Shown piece after piece: positions 36,859 through 50,576 of a stretch of DNA of 64,000 nt. Positions within the stretch are counted from its first letter, which is position 1. Every line of letters begins with the position of its first letter. Where the stretch lies: the NCBI GenBank assembly GCA_004352715.1, contig SCFE01000001.1, positions 2,753,482-2,817,481 on the forward strand, in the 5' to 3' direction. The notes beneath the pieces were generated by a model. That model ran no database searches, was not told where the DNA came from, and saw only the letters and a list, made by a program, of their open reading frames with translations. The position numbers and the translations under genes were made by a program. Source of the stretch: Hofstenia miamia (taxonomy: Eukaryota; Xenacoelomorpha; Acoela).

Positions 36859-37055
36859 TTAGCTCAGCTTTTGCTTACAATATCTGTATGTCATCCAGTG
36901 CTTGAAGTTGAAAAATCTATTTCTAGTAAAGGCAATTGGAAAATAGACATAAAGTTCAACAGGTTTGAATTCTTGCGAATGCTCATAATTTGAAAACCAC
37001 AAATCAGTAGATGCAATGTTCATTGCACAACTGGAGTCTTCTGACCAAGGCACAG
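36859..37055 (-). CDS. Candidate terminal exon, product unknown
   Basis: An acceptor-like TGTGCTTAG precedes an open frame of 65 codons ending in TAA. The codon mix and amino-acid composition (Trp, Tyr, His, Cys) look more like real protein than the surrounding AT-rich frames; one segment reads FKPVELYVYFPIAFTRNRFF. The family was not recognised. It may belong to the same transcript as the open segment at 37558-37800. Confidence 0.3.
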
Positions 37056-37557
37056 CTAAGCACATATATTAGATAATCAAAGTAATATTTCTTTGGCTCT
37101 AATCAAGTCCTTACGATTTTCTGCAAAATAAACTAAAATAAGGACACAATAACACTTTACCTGCAAGTCTGTTTTTAACACAACAAAATGCTTAATGTTT
37201 AAAAGTAAAGGAATAGCAATTTTTTACATCAGCTTTATAACTAAAACTTTTCGATTCTTTACTCAAAAAATGCTTTCAAATAAAATGAGATTATTCATAC
37301 TAGATAATAAATTATAAATCATATGGTTGAACTACTTAAAAATAAAATACGTGTATTTAGTGTTACACCAATAGAAGTGTATATCGAAAGGGTATTTCTA
37401 AATATCTATTGAATTTTGTTACATGTAAAATTCTTAAATTTCAAAATGTCCACAAATATTTATTCTCAATGTTTTTTTGAAAAACATTTAAACACTTACA
37501 AATCTGATTGCGCACTTTTTAAAGAATTTTTCAAAGAAAAATAACTAATTTTTTCTA

Positions 37558-37800
37558 CTACCTCAGGCCCTTGAATACAAATAGTAGAAATGGTAAAAAT
37601 TTCATGTTCAACAATACATGTGTCCATAGTTCACGATTTCCAAATTTCATAATAGGATTGTAGAATATTGATAACTGTGGAAAACTGATTTTCGTTTTAA
37701 TATAACAAGTGAAGTTTAACGTTGATTTGCTTAGCAAACCACAATCCTTCACATTCGAAGCAAATTTGATAGTAGTGAAACTAGAAAATGTATTATAGTT
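37558..37800 (-). other. Candidate minus-strand coding segment, product unknown
   Basis: Continuous open reading from about 37838 to 37558 with varied composition (for example NPIMKFGNRELWTHVLLN). No clear splice sites and no family recognised. It is upstream, in the same orientation, of the candidate exon at 36859-37055. Confidence 0.2.
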
Positions 37801-37839
37801 TTTATCTTCAATAATTGGAAGATAATTCTCAGTTTATTC

Positions 37840-40800
37840 TGACATTTATCAAATTCTCCACTTAAATTTTATTGGTGCAAATCTCTAGCATTCAACAAAC
37901 AAAAAGAATGCATTGTCTAAATGCAGTAAATCATCTGTCAGCAAAATTTGACTGTCAGGGTATTCTAAAATGTTTGATAAACGAACTGGTTACATATATG
38001 AAAGAATAGACAACAAATTTAATCAAAATATACTAAATTTATATACGCAAAAGCATTAAATAGCTAAAAAATACTTTAAAAATTCGGAGCTTTCATTTTA
38101 AAGCTTGATGGATTCACTATGTGTTCCAAAAAACTTAATGCTGCTTTAATGCACTATAAGATTTCGGCTTTTTCCAAATGTAAGAATGATAAAAATTCGA
38201 TAGCAGAGTATTTTATGTATTTTTGAAATTTGCGTCTATGCAACGGGCATTTACAAGCAAACTCTTCATAAATATTAAATTTCAATGAAATACAACTTTG
38301 CAAGTAGGCATGTTTTTAGTAACCCGATGCATTCGAATAGTTAACCGATCCAGTCTATCCCCTAGCCAATTTCTTTTGCTCGATCTGGTTTACAAAATAT
38401 TATTATCTTTAACAGAAACCCTTTATGAAAAAAGATCTTACTTCAAATAAAAATGGATAATTTTTGACACTATGCTTCAAAAGCCATCCAATGCCGCTCA
38501 TAGTGCATCTAAAGTTACCCAAAGGAAAGAGAAATTTGTTCGATTTTGCTTAGCGTTTTTCATAACTCATTTGATTTATTTGTCCTACCGTAAAAAATTC
38601 TACCTTTTGAATTTTGAAATTAATAAAACAAGCTAAAAATTTCAAAAATGGAAACATCCTTAGTCCTATTTCAGAAGAAAGGGACAAAAAATTATCATCT
38701 AATATTGATGTACTTATTTTAAAATTCAAATTTCACTAAATTTTTTAACAAAGGCACTCTATCTTGAAAGCGTAGATATAATTTAAATGTATAGAGATAT
38801 AAATTACAGTACAATATTATATTTTGGATGCTTTAAATGCTCATTGCTCAGAACGCATAAAATTTAACTAAATTCTTAGACAATACTGTGTAAAACAGAA
38901 ATATTTGTCTGTTCTAACATGATATTAAAACCTACAATTGCACGTTATGCTGTCTACAAAAATACTATAGTAATGAAATAACAGAGAATTTTGTAATTCT
39001 CGAAAGCTATAAAAAGGAGGACTATAATAGAAAAAAAGAAATAAAATGTATACATAATATGTCCACTTCTTGATTTATAAAATCGAAATCATACACGCCT
39101 TTGATTATAGCCAACTCTCTTCTTCTTTGAGCAATTTGTGTTCTCATTAATTCACGTTTCTCTCTAAACTTTTCTTGTTAGTTTTCATATGTCTTAATAT
39201 AAAACACATATTATATTTTATTATGTTTAGGCGAATGTTGCTCTATATCACCAAATATTACAATTTCAAAACAAATAATACATGTATATTATAAAGGTAT
39301 GTTTACTATAACATTACTCACAGTAGCATTTCGCATTTGGAACAGAAGCAGTCAGTATAAGGACAAAAATATTTGTGTCCCTTTAACGTGGCTCTGATTC
39401 CATGATTTTTGCATCTTCCGCATGTCTGCTTTCGCTTAGTGGGTACCATATAGATCAAGCTCCTTAAGAGTAAAAGAACTAAATTAAACATATATTAGTA
39501 ATGTGCTGGTAGACATTAGCCCTAACCACCCGTACCCCGAGAATAAATTCTCTTTGCTGCTATTAAACAATATAAGATTTTCAAGAAAGTTAATTCACAT
39601 TCACTATTTGTTAATTTTTTTAAATATTTATTATATGTGGAATGAAAGTCGTACCCACACTCGCCCGTGCCCGATAATTGCTATGTGCACCCAGACCCAG
39701 GGCTATAGGCGTGTGGAACTGGCTTGGAGGGAACTGTACTGATATCCGCATATCACTAACATATGTAGACCAAACCTTCAAGCATTTGAAAATACAAGGA
39801 TGAATTTGCCTGTAGCCAAAAATAGATCACTTTACTAATTCAGGTAATTGCGTATACAAATGCGAAAATGTTAGTCTACGATAGTTGGCCAAACGATTAA
39901 ACAAAGAATATATCTGAAATTTAGAGATAAATATATTGAATTTTTGACTGATCTTTCTCATTAAATTAAATCATTTAGGTAATTATTCTGATTTTTATTA
40001 CTATTACGTTTCATGTAATAGTTACGTCATTTCAGAACTAATTAGTAATGGTGAAGTTTTTCGAAATCATTCTAAAGAAACTCTAGGTTTGGTATTTATC
40101 GCATTAATTATATTGGGACACATGAATCAATAACACAACTAAGATCATTTTAGACGTATTAGCACCAAAGTGTTATTCAATATCAATTAGTATGCATGGG
40201 TAATGAACTTATTCATCAATTAATTCTAAGCTTTCTTGATAATCAGATTGAGACAAATAAAATGAGTAAAACTCGTTTTAGTATTTAAATATAGGCAAAA
40301 CGCAATTTTAATTAGATGCAAAATATTATAAAGCGAGTTAAGTATTGATGACAACGACAAAAAATTGTGCCTTAGCATTCAACAGCCTGGAGTCCTTTTG
40401 AAAAGACAAACCGTTTTCCCAACTTTTCAAAGAATTTTCTCCAAGCCTAATACAAAATTTGGAAATCATATGTAATTGATACATCCATATGTGGACATGC
40501 TTGATTGCGATGTTGAAAATTTCTAATGAAGAGCATTGCTATGGTTAAAACAGTCAAAGATATCAACCATTTTTATTTGAAAATTCTGAATTTTTAAAAA
40601 AGATTTAAATTCTCTCAAAAGCTAACATTCATGTAAACAAAAGGTTTCGAACCCAAATTAAGATTAAGAGTGGAAATGAAAAAAGAGACTCTCTTATATT
40701 ATGTGGTACTTTTAGATTTTGGATAGCTTTGTTAGTTTTTGAGATATACGTATTCAAAAAATCTGCCATGAACCAAAAAAAATTCCTGGGTATTTTAACC

Positions 40801-42110
40801 GTATTTTGGCCGGGCATTTTCTCATTCTTAAAATCGAGCGGGACTATTAAAATTTAGCAGGACTATTGCTTACATAATGGCTGAATATTAATGACCGCTA
40901 ATATATGGAAATTGATCCTATTACCAAAAAATTTAAAAATATATGGGCTTATAAATATAAAATTGGCAGTATCAATGCTACCATATAGATAAGTACAAAA
41001 ATATCCTTTGTAAATCCAACTAAATGTGATATAGAAAGAAACATTTACGGAAAAATTTATTAATCGCAGGATAAAGTTGATAAAATATTGGTTTTATGGA
41101 ATTAAATGAGTATATATTTGAAAATAGTCATAAAATTAATACCACTATTAATACTTCGTTTTCCAAATATATTTTAGGGTAAAAGTAAAAATAATGAAAG
41201 CCAAATCGTGCAAATTAGAAATATGACATTATTTTTTAATGGTGGGTGCTCAAGAAGCACTCCTTTAGAGGTAGGGTTAAGTTTCAAACGGCGTTCAATA
41301 AGTGGCAGCAACGAATTATTAGAATGATCAGATCTTAAGAATAAGATAAAATTAATTCTGAATAATTAGAAACAGTGCTTTCAACGTCAAACTATGATAT
41401 TAAAATTAGAACATTGTTCAAACCAAAATTTACAAATCACTTATAGCCCCAAAAGATCCAAATTTGTTTGAAATTTGTAATCGCAACGGTTTCAAAATTC
41501 AGTTTGAGATTTGACAATTTCACGTAAATTTGTGGTTTAACTCAAGTAAATATTATCTAGTTGAATTGGAAAAAAATCAAAGGAAACTGTTTATTATGTA
41601 GTTTATTAGTTTTGATATTACAAATTTCACTCATATGAAGAAATAGTTTATATTGCAATTGCTAAAAACGAAAGAAATTATATCGAAAAATGAAACATAA
41701 AATTAAAGGATGTTTATCAAAAGAAGTACCGTTGTAATAATTAGTTTGTAAATAACGCACTTTGTACATCTTAATCTCTACTATAACTAATTGAGAGTGT
41801 AAATATCAAACTTTGTTATTAATATTGCTTAGTTCCTTCTTCCTACTTCGTACTCATCCACGTTATGTTTCTAGTTAGAACATTCAAAATGATATTTGAT
41901 GCTACTGAAATTTAGTACAAAATTTTAAATATCCACAATCTATATTGTTTGTGGATTGTGTTAATTTTTTGGGTTTCAATATAAAGCATGTACTTTTTAG
42001 TAATATATTTATGAATGTTTGCATTTTATCTGTGTTTCTTTATATAGATTCATTATTTCTGTTTGGTCCCCTATCAATTACAGTCATTGAAGCTCATTCT
42101 AGTAATTTCA
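37840..42110. other. Long AT-rich stretch without recognised genes
   Basis: Only short, domain-less open frames. A small GC-richer patch with CCCGT/CGGGC motifs lies at 39520-39720. Confidence 0.45.
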
Positions 42111-42122
42111 AAATGTCGGTAG

Positions 42123-42158
42123 TACCATGGCCTGCTTTATGTAAAGCAGGCCATGGTA
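42123..42158. repeat. Near-perfect palindrome, 17-bp arms and 2-nt centre
   Basis: TACCATGGCCTGCTTTA is followed by TG and its exact reverse complement. It is markedly more GC-rich than the flanks. Confidence 0.95.
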
Positions 42159-42814
42159 GTACACGATTTATATTTAGGATGTCACTTATGACAGCATAAT
42201 AAATAAATAACAAACGTAAATTCAATACGAAAAATTTACTTTTTTTATTTAAATATCAAACCCAAATATTCATACATTAAATCTTGTCTATGGGAACCTA
42301 TATTTGTTAAATATTTAATCGGCCCAACTAAATCATGTAGTTAAGACAGGCCTTTAAAAATGCATTATTTTGTAACAAGTAAAAAACATTTAATTTTCGT
42401 AAATTTCTCCGATATTATAAAAAAAATTTAAGCAATAATTAGGTTGACAAAATTTCAATTGACATAGAAGAAGTTGCAATATTTGCAGACGATTCCATTG
42501 AGGACCGAGTTTCTACCAGTCATTATAACTTTTTTCAAAAATGTTTTGCAGAATATAGTATCTTCTTCAATGCTTCAACTTCATGGATATATAAAATTAA
42601 ATGGAATTCAATATTAGGGAATTTATTTAGTATTTAAATAGATGCAAATAAATGCATGATGGAATATTCATTGAATATCTGAAATGATCTTGACTCAAAG
42701 CTTTCATCAATAAATCAAAAAAATTAGAACTTTGTTTGACTTTGCTGGAGCAATAGTTTTTGTATGAATTATCTGCTGAAGAATTGAAATAGGAATAGAT
42801 ATAAAGGAAATTCG

Positions 42815-43020
42815 ATTAAGCATTTTCTTGAATCTTAAAATAACATTTAAATGCAGGGACTATCAAATTTTATTATATTTTCGAATAATGAAAACTTACT
42901 GGTCTTATTGAAGAAAATTTATTAATGAAGCTCGCAAAATGGATAAAATGATGAAAGTGAGAGGATGGGCTCTTTTGTCAATTATTCTTCTCTCTTAAGC
43001 ATGCACTCTCCAAAATAAAG
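42815..43020. repeat. Direct repeat, copy 1 (partner at 44028-44232)
   Basis: About 200 bp shared in the same orientation and about 80% identical. It includes GGGACTATCAAATTTTATT, TTTTCGAATAATGAAAACTT and GCATGCACTCTCC. The copies are ~1.2 kb apart, so they could be LTRs or ends of a short element, or dispersed repeats. Confidence 0.65.
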
Positions 43021-44027
43021 TGTGCAGTCATTTCTGATAGTCTTTTTCAAATGCTCATCACTCTAAGCACAGACGAGTAGAAATTAATAAAAACCAAATT
43101 AAACATCAAAAGCCCTGCAGTTAAGTAGGTTAGTATGTAAATTTAGCTTTTAGCGGAGATGACATTTGTTCTGACAAGTGATAACTTATAAGTCTTCTTA
43201 AACATCATTGTATATATCTTGTGAAATCTTCCCTGCGATTTTTCAAGTCATTACGTCAGTATATTCAAGGTGTAGGAGGTATTTTGATTTTTTTAAATCT
43301 ATTAGTCGCCATCGATATTATACCTTCAAAATATTGCCTGTAGATAATTTTCTAAATTCAATACGTTCAATAGTGCATTTCCGAGTTGTGCAAAACTAGT
43401 GAATTACTACCGATATAATAACTGCAGGTGCAGTTAAACATTGAAAAAAGTTTATAGCTATCGAATTCACATACAAATAATGCTTGTCGAAAATTTTCTA
43501 TACAAACATACATAACTAATGAAACCACCGTTGAAAGTCCACTATATTATTTTGCAAACTTTTTTATTGATTGATATAGAAAATAGTATCCAATTTTCTA
43601 GTTATTTAAATATATATATATTTACAAGAAAGCAAAAATTTTGTCTTCTTCATCTTGGAGGAATGAAAAATATTCCAATTAAATAGAAAAGCATAAGATA
43701 TCAACACTTTCTAAAAAATCTCGTATCCTTATTAAACAGAAAATTTTTAACTGAATAGAACAAACGCCACAATTCTCATTCATCTGATCCTTACAAGTTA
43801 GCAAAAATTTTTTTACAAATTGTTTGTTTTAAACATTAACTAGTAAAATATATTCTCTATGTATTTGGATATTGCAAATTTCAAGGCGAATTTTGAAGAG
43901 TGAGACACTTCAGCATATTGCTAAATAATCATATATGACAATTTTACCTATTCTAACTGCAGTTTTTTTAAAATCTGCAATGATTTTTTGAAAAAATATG
44001 TAAGTGCTAAGACCTCATGAACGAATA
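43021..44027. other. Interval between the two direct repeats
   Basis: No coding potential recognised. Includes a short (AT)n run near 43612-43620. Confidence 0.4.
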
Positions 44028-44232
44028 AGCATTTTCTTTAATCTTCAGATGAAATTTAAATGTAGGGACTATCAAATTTTATTTTATTTTCGAATAATGA
44101 AAACTTACTGGTCTTATTGAAGGAAATTTGTTCAAGAAGTTCTCAAAATCGCTTAGAATGATGAAGGTGAGAGAATGAGTTCTTTTGTCAATTACTCTCC
44201 TCTCTTATTTATGCATGCACTCTCCGATTTTT
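44028..44232. repeat. Direct repeat, copy 2 (partner at 42815-43020)
   Basis: See partner. It ends about 280 bp before the 3' end of the Penelope-like reading frame. Confidence 0.65.
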
Positions 44233-44514
44233 TAATTTCACTTGCAGTATTTCCATAGCTCCATAACAAAGGTTCAGAAATTCAATCATTCTAATGCCAT
44301 TAGAGGTGAATCTGAGTCCAGAAATGGAACACAGATCCAACACACGTTCAATTGGTTTAAGTTGAGACGCAATATCAGTTTAATAAAAGATTTGGTTTTA
44401 AACCAAACCCAAAATTCAGAAACAACTTCAATGAATGGTAATTTCCAAAATATGTCTTTCTTAGTTTTTTTATATCTTTATCAGATTTTTCATGATTAGT
44501 TGCTAATAATTGAT

Positions 44515-46165
44515 TTACAATTTTTTTATAAGATGATGTGGATATCGATTTTCACGAAACATGTCATATAATTGATCTAAGGAATTTGTAATTTTCAAAT
44601 ATGATGATGATAGTTTGATAATTCTTTGACATAAACATTTGATTGTATTTAACTTATGCTTTGGATCACAATAAGAATCAAATGGAATGTAAAGACCACT
44701 GTTCGTTTTCTTGATAAATATTTCAGTTTCATAGGATCTTCCAAGATTTGTTACAGTAACATCTAAAAAATTTATCTTCTTCTCATTTTCTTGTTTTAAT
44801 GTAAATTTTATTTCAGGTAATTGATTATTTATAAAGTCAAAAAAGTCGTCAATTTCTATTTGATTGTGAAATACAGTAAACACATCATCAACATATCTAT
44901 GATAGCATAGAAATTCATTGCCTTCAAATTCAGATTCAATTATATCCATTGCGAAACTAGCCATTGTAGGGCATAGCCATTCCATCAATCTGTTTATATA
45001 TATGTCCACTAAACAAAAACGAAGTATCTAAACATGCCGTTTCAAGGAGCCTTTTAAGAGAACTGTGAGAAATTGGCAAAGTATCTTTTGGAATCACAGT
45101 TAATATGTGATTAATCGTTTTTGTGATTGGAATATTAGTGAAAAGCGATTTCACATCAAAACTAACCATAATTTTGGAATCTGATTTTTCTTTGAACACT
45201 TTTTCAGAAGATTTGTAAAATTGAAAGTATCTGATAAATTATATTTTGATGGTATAAATTTCTTAATGAGATCGTCTAACCATACACTTAAGTAATGTTT
45301 TTGAAGAATTTATCATTGACAAAATCGGGCGGAAAGGAGGATTTAATTCATTTTTGTGAATTTTTGCTAAACCATATAATCTAGCTGGCATTGATCCACA
45401 ACTTTTAATTTTAATATAATCTTCGTTACAAATTTCATTACGTTTCTTCATATCTAGAATAAATCTATTAAACTTTTCTTCTATATAAATAAAATAATCT
45501 TTTTTAATACGAACATCAGGATTTATTTCTTTATATTTAGTAGAATCATTTAGGATCTCATTCATTTTGTTAATATACATGTCTTTAACAAGTAATACAA
45601 TTCCATTGTCTTTGTCAAATTTACAAATATATAGAGAAGGATCAGAGACTAACTCTTTCAAAGCTGAGAATGAACTTTTAATTTTCTTGGGTATCGCCGG
45701 TTGTTTTAAGTATGTGTCTAACATGGATAACACCTTTGTTTTTAAGCTTTTAATTTGATTCTCATTATTTATCAAATTTTCTTGAAAAACTAAGTTTTGG
45801 AACATCACTTCTAAATTAATTTTTGTTCAGTTTCATTAAACTTTGTTGGCCAACTCATTTTTAATCCAAACGACAATGCCTCTTTTTGCACATTACTAAG
45901 ACGCTTCTTAGATAGATTAATGACTGTTTTTGACATTAAATTTTAAGTGTTCGTTTTCACTAAACTGTTTCAACTTTTCAAGTTTCTTGGAATGAGTTTT
46001 CGCAATCTTTTTTATCTTAAATTTTTTAAGTTAATCTAAAAGCAATCGAACATAGTTAGAATTTCTGAAATTTTTCAAAATATATTCGTAGTCCTTTTCT
46101 GTTATTTCAAGGGAAAGTTTAGCATCTATTAGAACCGCCTTTAAATCCTTCAGTTGACATTTTCT
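44515..46165 (-). pseudogene. Penelope-like retroelement, N-terminal region and RT
   Basis: Minus strand. An N-terminal lysine-rich helical part lies at 46165-45960 (KLEKLKQFSENEH). It is followed after a frameshift by TVINLSKKRLSNVQKEALSF, the conserved NLS/LTxxE...L..GLK box of Penelope elements. The RT proper is at 45808-44515. It contains FDKDNGIVLLVKDMY, ARLYGLAKIHK, FRPILSMINSSKTLL, VSFDVKSLFTNIP, QIDGMAM, then the intact catalytic RYVDDVF, and INFLDVTVTNLG. Frameshifts occur near 45820, 45265, 45200 and 45000. At the last of these the GSPLGP-type stretch after QIDGMAM is deleted. The frame ends HHLIKKL. A faint continuation is possible at 44470-44370, but no GIY-YIG domain is seen. Confidence 0.85.
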
Positions 46166-46970
46166 AAATTTGTAGCTGTATGGTAACAAATATATATATA
46201 TTGAAATTCGTTAATATTCTAAGTAAAGATTTTTATAGTAAAATCAAAAACAAATCGTGGTCTTCTAGTTAAAGAGAAAAGAATATCAATAGTTTTTGCA
46301 AAGTGAAAGTTTGCTGTGAACGTGTTTTTATTCACAGAAATTAAAGTAGTGTTTTTGCTCAACCGGACTTGAAGCAAATGTTTGTTTTATTGTGTGCTAA
46401 TAGTCGGAATTAAGGCTATTGATTTCGAAACAAGTGACTTAAGGTTCATAAAATTTGATCACAAAAGAGAGTTGTATACATTCCTTCAAAAGAAGTGTGA
46501 TCTTTGCATAGAGAAGAAACTTTAGTGTTTGTAGAGTTGTGCAATATAGTAAGGACATTTTTTAACGTGATAAGTGTCACAAGTGCACTGTGTTTGGAAA
46601 ACCAAGTATACGTTATCAGTGGGTATATTATCTAACCGCGGTTTTCAATGATCTGTTCTATATTGAGCAACGTTAAAAGAATCATTTCGCTTAGATTATT
46701 GACGGGTATTCTCGGAAACTTTAAAAATTAGGGTTTTGCTTTTACTATTTCAGGTCTATTTAGAGTGCTTAGCAGAGTTGTTTTTCATTGGATTAGTACT
46801 AAACGTTTGCTTTTTCTTGTTGTTTCTGTAATTTTAATAATAAAATTGAGTAACAGGTCGTGTGAGCGCAAGATAGGGTTTTGACGTATTAGGAAATTTT
46901 TAAAGCAAAGCTTCACACCAAATCAAGTTGTTCAAATGCAACTCTCCAAACATGAATGAAACATAGACAA
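46166..46970. other. Spacer without a recognised gene
   Basis: Possibly contains the 5' untranslated part of the Penelope-like element. Nothing else seen. Confidence 0.35.
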
Positions 46971-46972
46971 CC

Positions 46973-46976
<4 letters not shown>

Positions 46977-47009
<33 letters not shown>

Positions 47010-47023
47010 TATATATATATATA
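46977..47023. repeat. (TA)n microsatellite, interrupted
   Basis: Two (TA)n runs separated by a short GTAC segment. Confidence 0.9.
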
Positions 47024-47353
47024 GTAGCAACATTAAATTATTATTATCTACTCAGATAGCATTGATCTACATTCGTTCTGAGTTTATTGTAAATCTTGCA
47101 AACATCTTTCAAGTATAATGTAGTTATATGAGTTGTTCTAAAGGATTTCTAAGTGTTGACTAAGTTCACTAAATATTGATCTTATGATTCAAGCCCATTG
47201 GCTTTGTTTTTTGTAACAAATAATGAGACTAAACATTGTGTATTTTGAAATTCTAAAAATTCTAAAAATTGCATTAATTGTTGATATTCCTATCAAGAAA
47301 TATATAAAAAATTACCCTGAATATGATTTCATTAATAGAAGTTATTAAATAGT

Positions 47354-48920
47354 TCAAATACTGATAAATTTTACATTAAAATTTGCTGGCTGTCTTGTAA
47401 TTCCTTCAGTAGATTCATCATCATATTTGGGATCACCAGGAAGGCATTCAATCTTAAATGATCTTAGAATATTTACTAAAAATATAAATATTTCCATTCT
47501 TGCTAATCTGTCGCCTGGACAAATTCTTGGGCCCATAGAAAACGGCATCAAATTTGGATTTTGAAGTACCTTTCCACCTTGTAGGAAATTGCCAATATCA
47601 AAGTGATCAGGGTTTTTGAAAACTTTTCTGTCTCTCTGAATGCATAGAATCGATGCTTGGAGAATTGATCCAGTAGGAAGTTTATAGTTTTTGGTATGAA
47701 TTGGCTCAGTTATGCAATGTACTAAGGAACGTGGAGCAATTGCGCCGAATCTTTGTGTTTCTAGAATCAACGCCTGAAGAAGAGGCATAGAATCCATTTG
47801 TTGAAACGATACCACATTCTCTCCAACTACATTCATTATTTCTTCACGTAGCTGTGCCTGAAGGTCAGGACGATGCTTAAGGTAGTTAATTGCCCAAGTT
47901 ATGGTTGTACTACTTGTGTCAGTGCCAGCAGCAAATATATCTACCAGCATTTGGACGATAGCTTTATCATTAAACATAATAGGGTCTTCTTTTTGCTTTT
48001 CAATAAGTTTTTCAATAACACATTCTTCTAGTGAACCTGGTGTGTAGTCATTACCTAAAAGAGAAATATATATGATGATAGACAATAGCAGCATTGAAAT
48101 ATCATTTATGAACGTCGTATTTTTAAAGCTAGTTTTCAATTTTTATGTATCATTAACTCTACATTAAATCTACAAGTAAATCCATGGTTCCCAGAAATTT
48201 CCCAATTGGAAATTGCCCCGTCGGAAAATTCCCCATGGTAAATATTCCCTTGGAAAATTTCCATGAGAATATTCCCCGTAGTAAAATTGCCCGAAAAAAT
48301 ATCCCCCTAACCCTAACCATAATTATTACCAACTCCTCTTTTCACCGGAATTCCGGATAAATTCTTCACATTTCTAGATCATTCCTCTTTTTTGAAATAC
48401 ATTCCTTTTTTCACCAGATTTTGTTGTTTTTTAAGAAATACATGAATTTTCGTGCTTTTTTCAACTGTATGTACCTAAGCCCTAACCCAAAGTAACAAAT
48501 CCATGTTACCCAAATATTAAACCTACATTTTGATTATTTCATCGAACTAAGCCCTAAACCAAAGTCACAAATCCACATTTCCTAAACCTAAAACTAAAAA
48601 ATCTTAAAAATGCCCGCATTATTTTGCTAGAAATTGTATTCAATGTTAAAATAATTTCAGTATTTTTTGCCTTTCTACAGGCAAATTTTCCACGGGGAAT
48701 ATTCTTATGGGGAATTTTCTGACGAATTATTTAGCACGAAGAATTTTCCGAATGGGGTAATTTCCTATGGGGAAATTCCTGGCTACTAAATCCATTCGGA
48801 TCAAAATGCTACCTTATGCTAAAATACCTTTAATGCACGTTGTTTTACCTACAAGCCAGATAAATTTCTTTTTGCATTTTCACGTAACATTTTGTGTGTT
48901 TGAAACTTGTATAGGAACCC

Positions 48921-48956
<36 letters not shown>

Positions 48957-50524
48957 TTTATTCTTGCATCTCACAGGTTCATGCTGGTATCCCTCTCAGC
49001 TCGGGGAACTCACCAGTTCCCAGGGAGGCTGAGAGCTTTCCTCAGGACTCTAGCTGTTCCTAAAAATGCTGCCTTCTGTGCTACTGCTCCTCCCAACTTT
49101 GGTACCCCCAACTCCTCCAAGTATCTCTTGTGCTTCTTACTCACTGCTCCTAGTGCGCCTACTACTACCGGGACTACTTCAACTTTCTTTAACTTCCACA
49201 GCCTTTCTATTTCCTCTGCTAACTCTCTGTACTTGTCTATCTTCTCTTTCTCCTTGCTTTCTACATTCCTGTCCTTTGGTACTGCTATGTCTATTACTGT
49301 TCCTAATCTTTTCTCTTTGTCTACCACTACTATGTCTGGCCTCCGTGCTTCTATCACTTTGCTCGTCTGTATGTTGAAATCCCACAGTATCTTAACCTTC
49401 TCATTTTCTATGACGCCCTGTGGCTTGTGCTCATACCACTTGTCTCCTGCTTCTAACCCATGCTGCCTGCTCAAACTCCAGTGTACCATTCTTCCCACCT
49501 TGTCGTGCCTGAACTTATACTCATNNNNNNNNNNNNNNNNNNNNNNNNNNNNNNNNNNNNNNNNNNNNNNNNNNNNNNNNNNNNNNNNNNNNNNNNNNNN
49601 NNNNNNNNNNNNNNNNNNNNNNNNNNNNNNNNNNNNNNNNNNNNNNNNNNNNNNNNNNNNNNNNNNNNNNNNNNNNNNNNNNNNNNNNNNNNNNNNNNNN
49701 NNNNNNNNNNNNNNNNNNNNNNNNNNNNNNNNNNNNNNNNNNNNNNNNNNNNNNNNNNNNNNNNNNNNNNNNNNNNNNNNNNNNNNNNNNNNNNNNNNNN
49801 NNNNNNNNNNNNNNNNNNNNNNNNNNNNNNNNNNNNNNNNNNNNNNNNNNNNNNNNNNNNNNNNNNNNNNNNNNNNNNNNNNNNNNNNNNNNNNNNNNNN
49901 NNNNNNNNNNNNNNNNNNNNNNNNNNNNNNNNNNNNNNNNNNNNNNNNNNNNNNNNNNNNNNNNNNNNNNNNNNNNNNNNNNNNNNNNNNNNNNNNNNNN
50001 NNNNNNNNNNNNNNNNNNNNNNNNNNNNNNNNNNNNNNNNNNNNNNNNNNNNNNNNNNNNNNNNNNNNNNNNNNNNNNNNNNNNNNNNNNNNNNNNNNNN
50101 NNNNNNNNNNNNNNNNNNNNNNNNNNNNNNNNNNNNNNNNNNNNNNNNNNNNNNNNNNNNNNNNNNNNNNNNNNNNNNNNNNNNNNNNNNNNNNNNNNNN
50201 NNNNNNNNNNNNNNNNNNNNNNNNNNNNNNNNNNNNNNNNNNNNNNNNNNNNNNNNNNNNNNNNNNNNNNNNNNNNNNNNNNNNNNNNNNNNNNNNNNNN
50301 NNNNNNNNNNNNNNNNNNNNNNNNNNNNNNNNNNNNNNNNNNNNNNNNNNNNNNNNNNNNNNNNNNNNNNNNNNNNNNNNNNNNNNNNNNNNNNNNNNNN
50401 NNNNNNNNNNNNNNNNNNNNNNNNNNNNNNNNNNNNNNNNNNNNNNNNNNNNNNNNNNNNNNNNNNNNNNNNNNNNNNNNNNNNNNNNNNNNNNNNNNNN
50501 NNNNNNNNNNNNNNNNNNNNNNNN

Positions 50525-50576
<52 letters not shown>

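Noticed and set aside
48055-48139. Methionine-initiated N-terminal extension of the last P450 exon
   Set aside because: The acceptor AG at 48055-48056 and phase continuity with exon 50970-50628 show that this is intron sequence.
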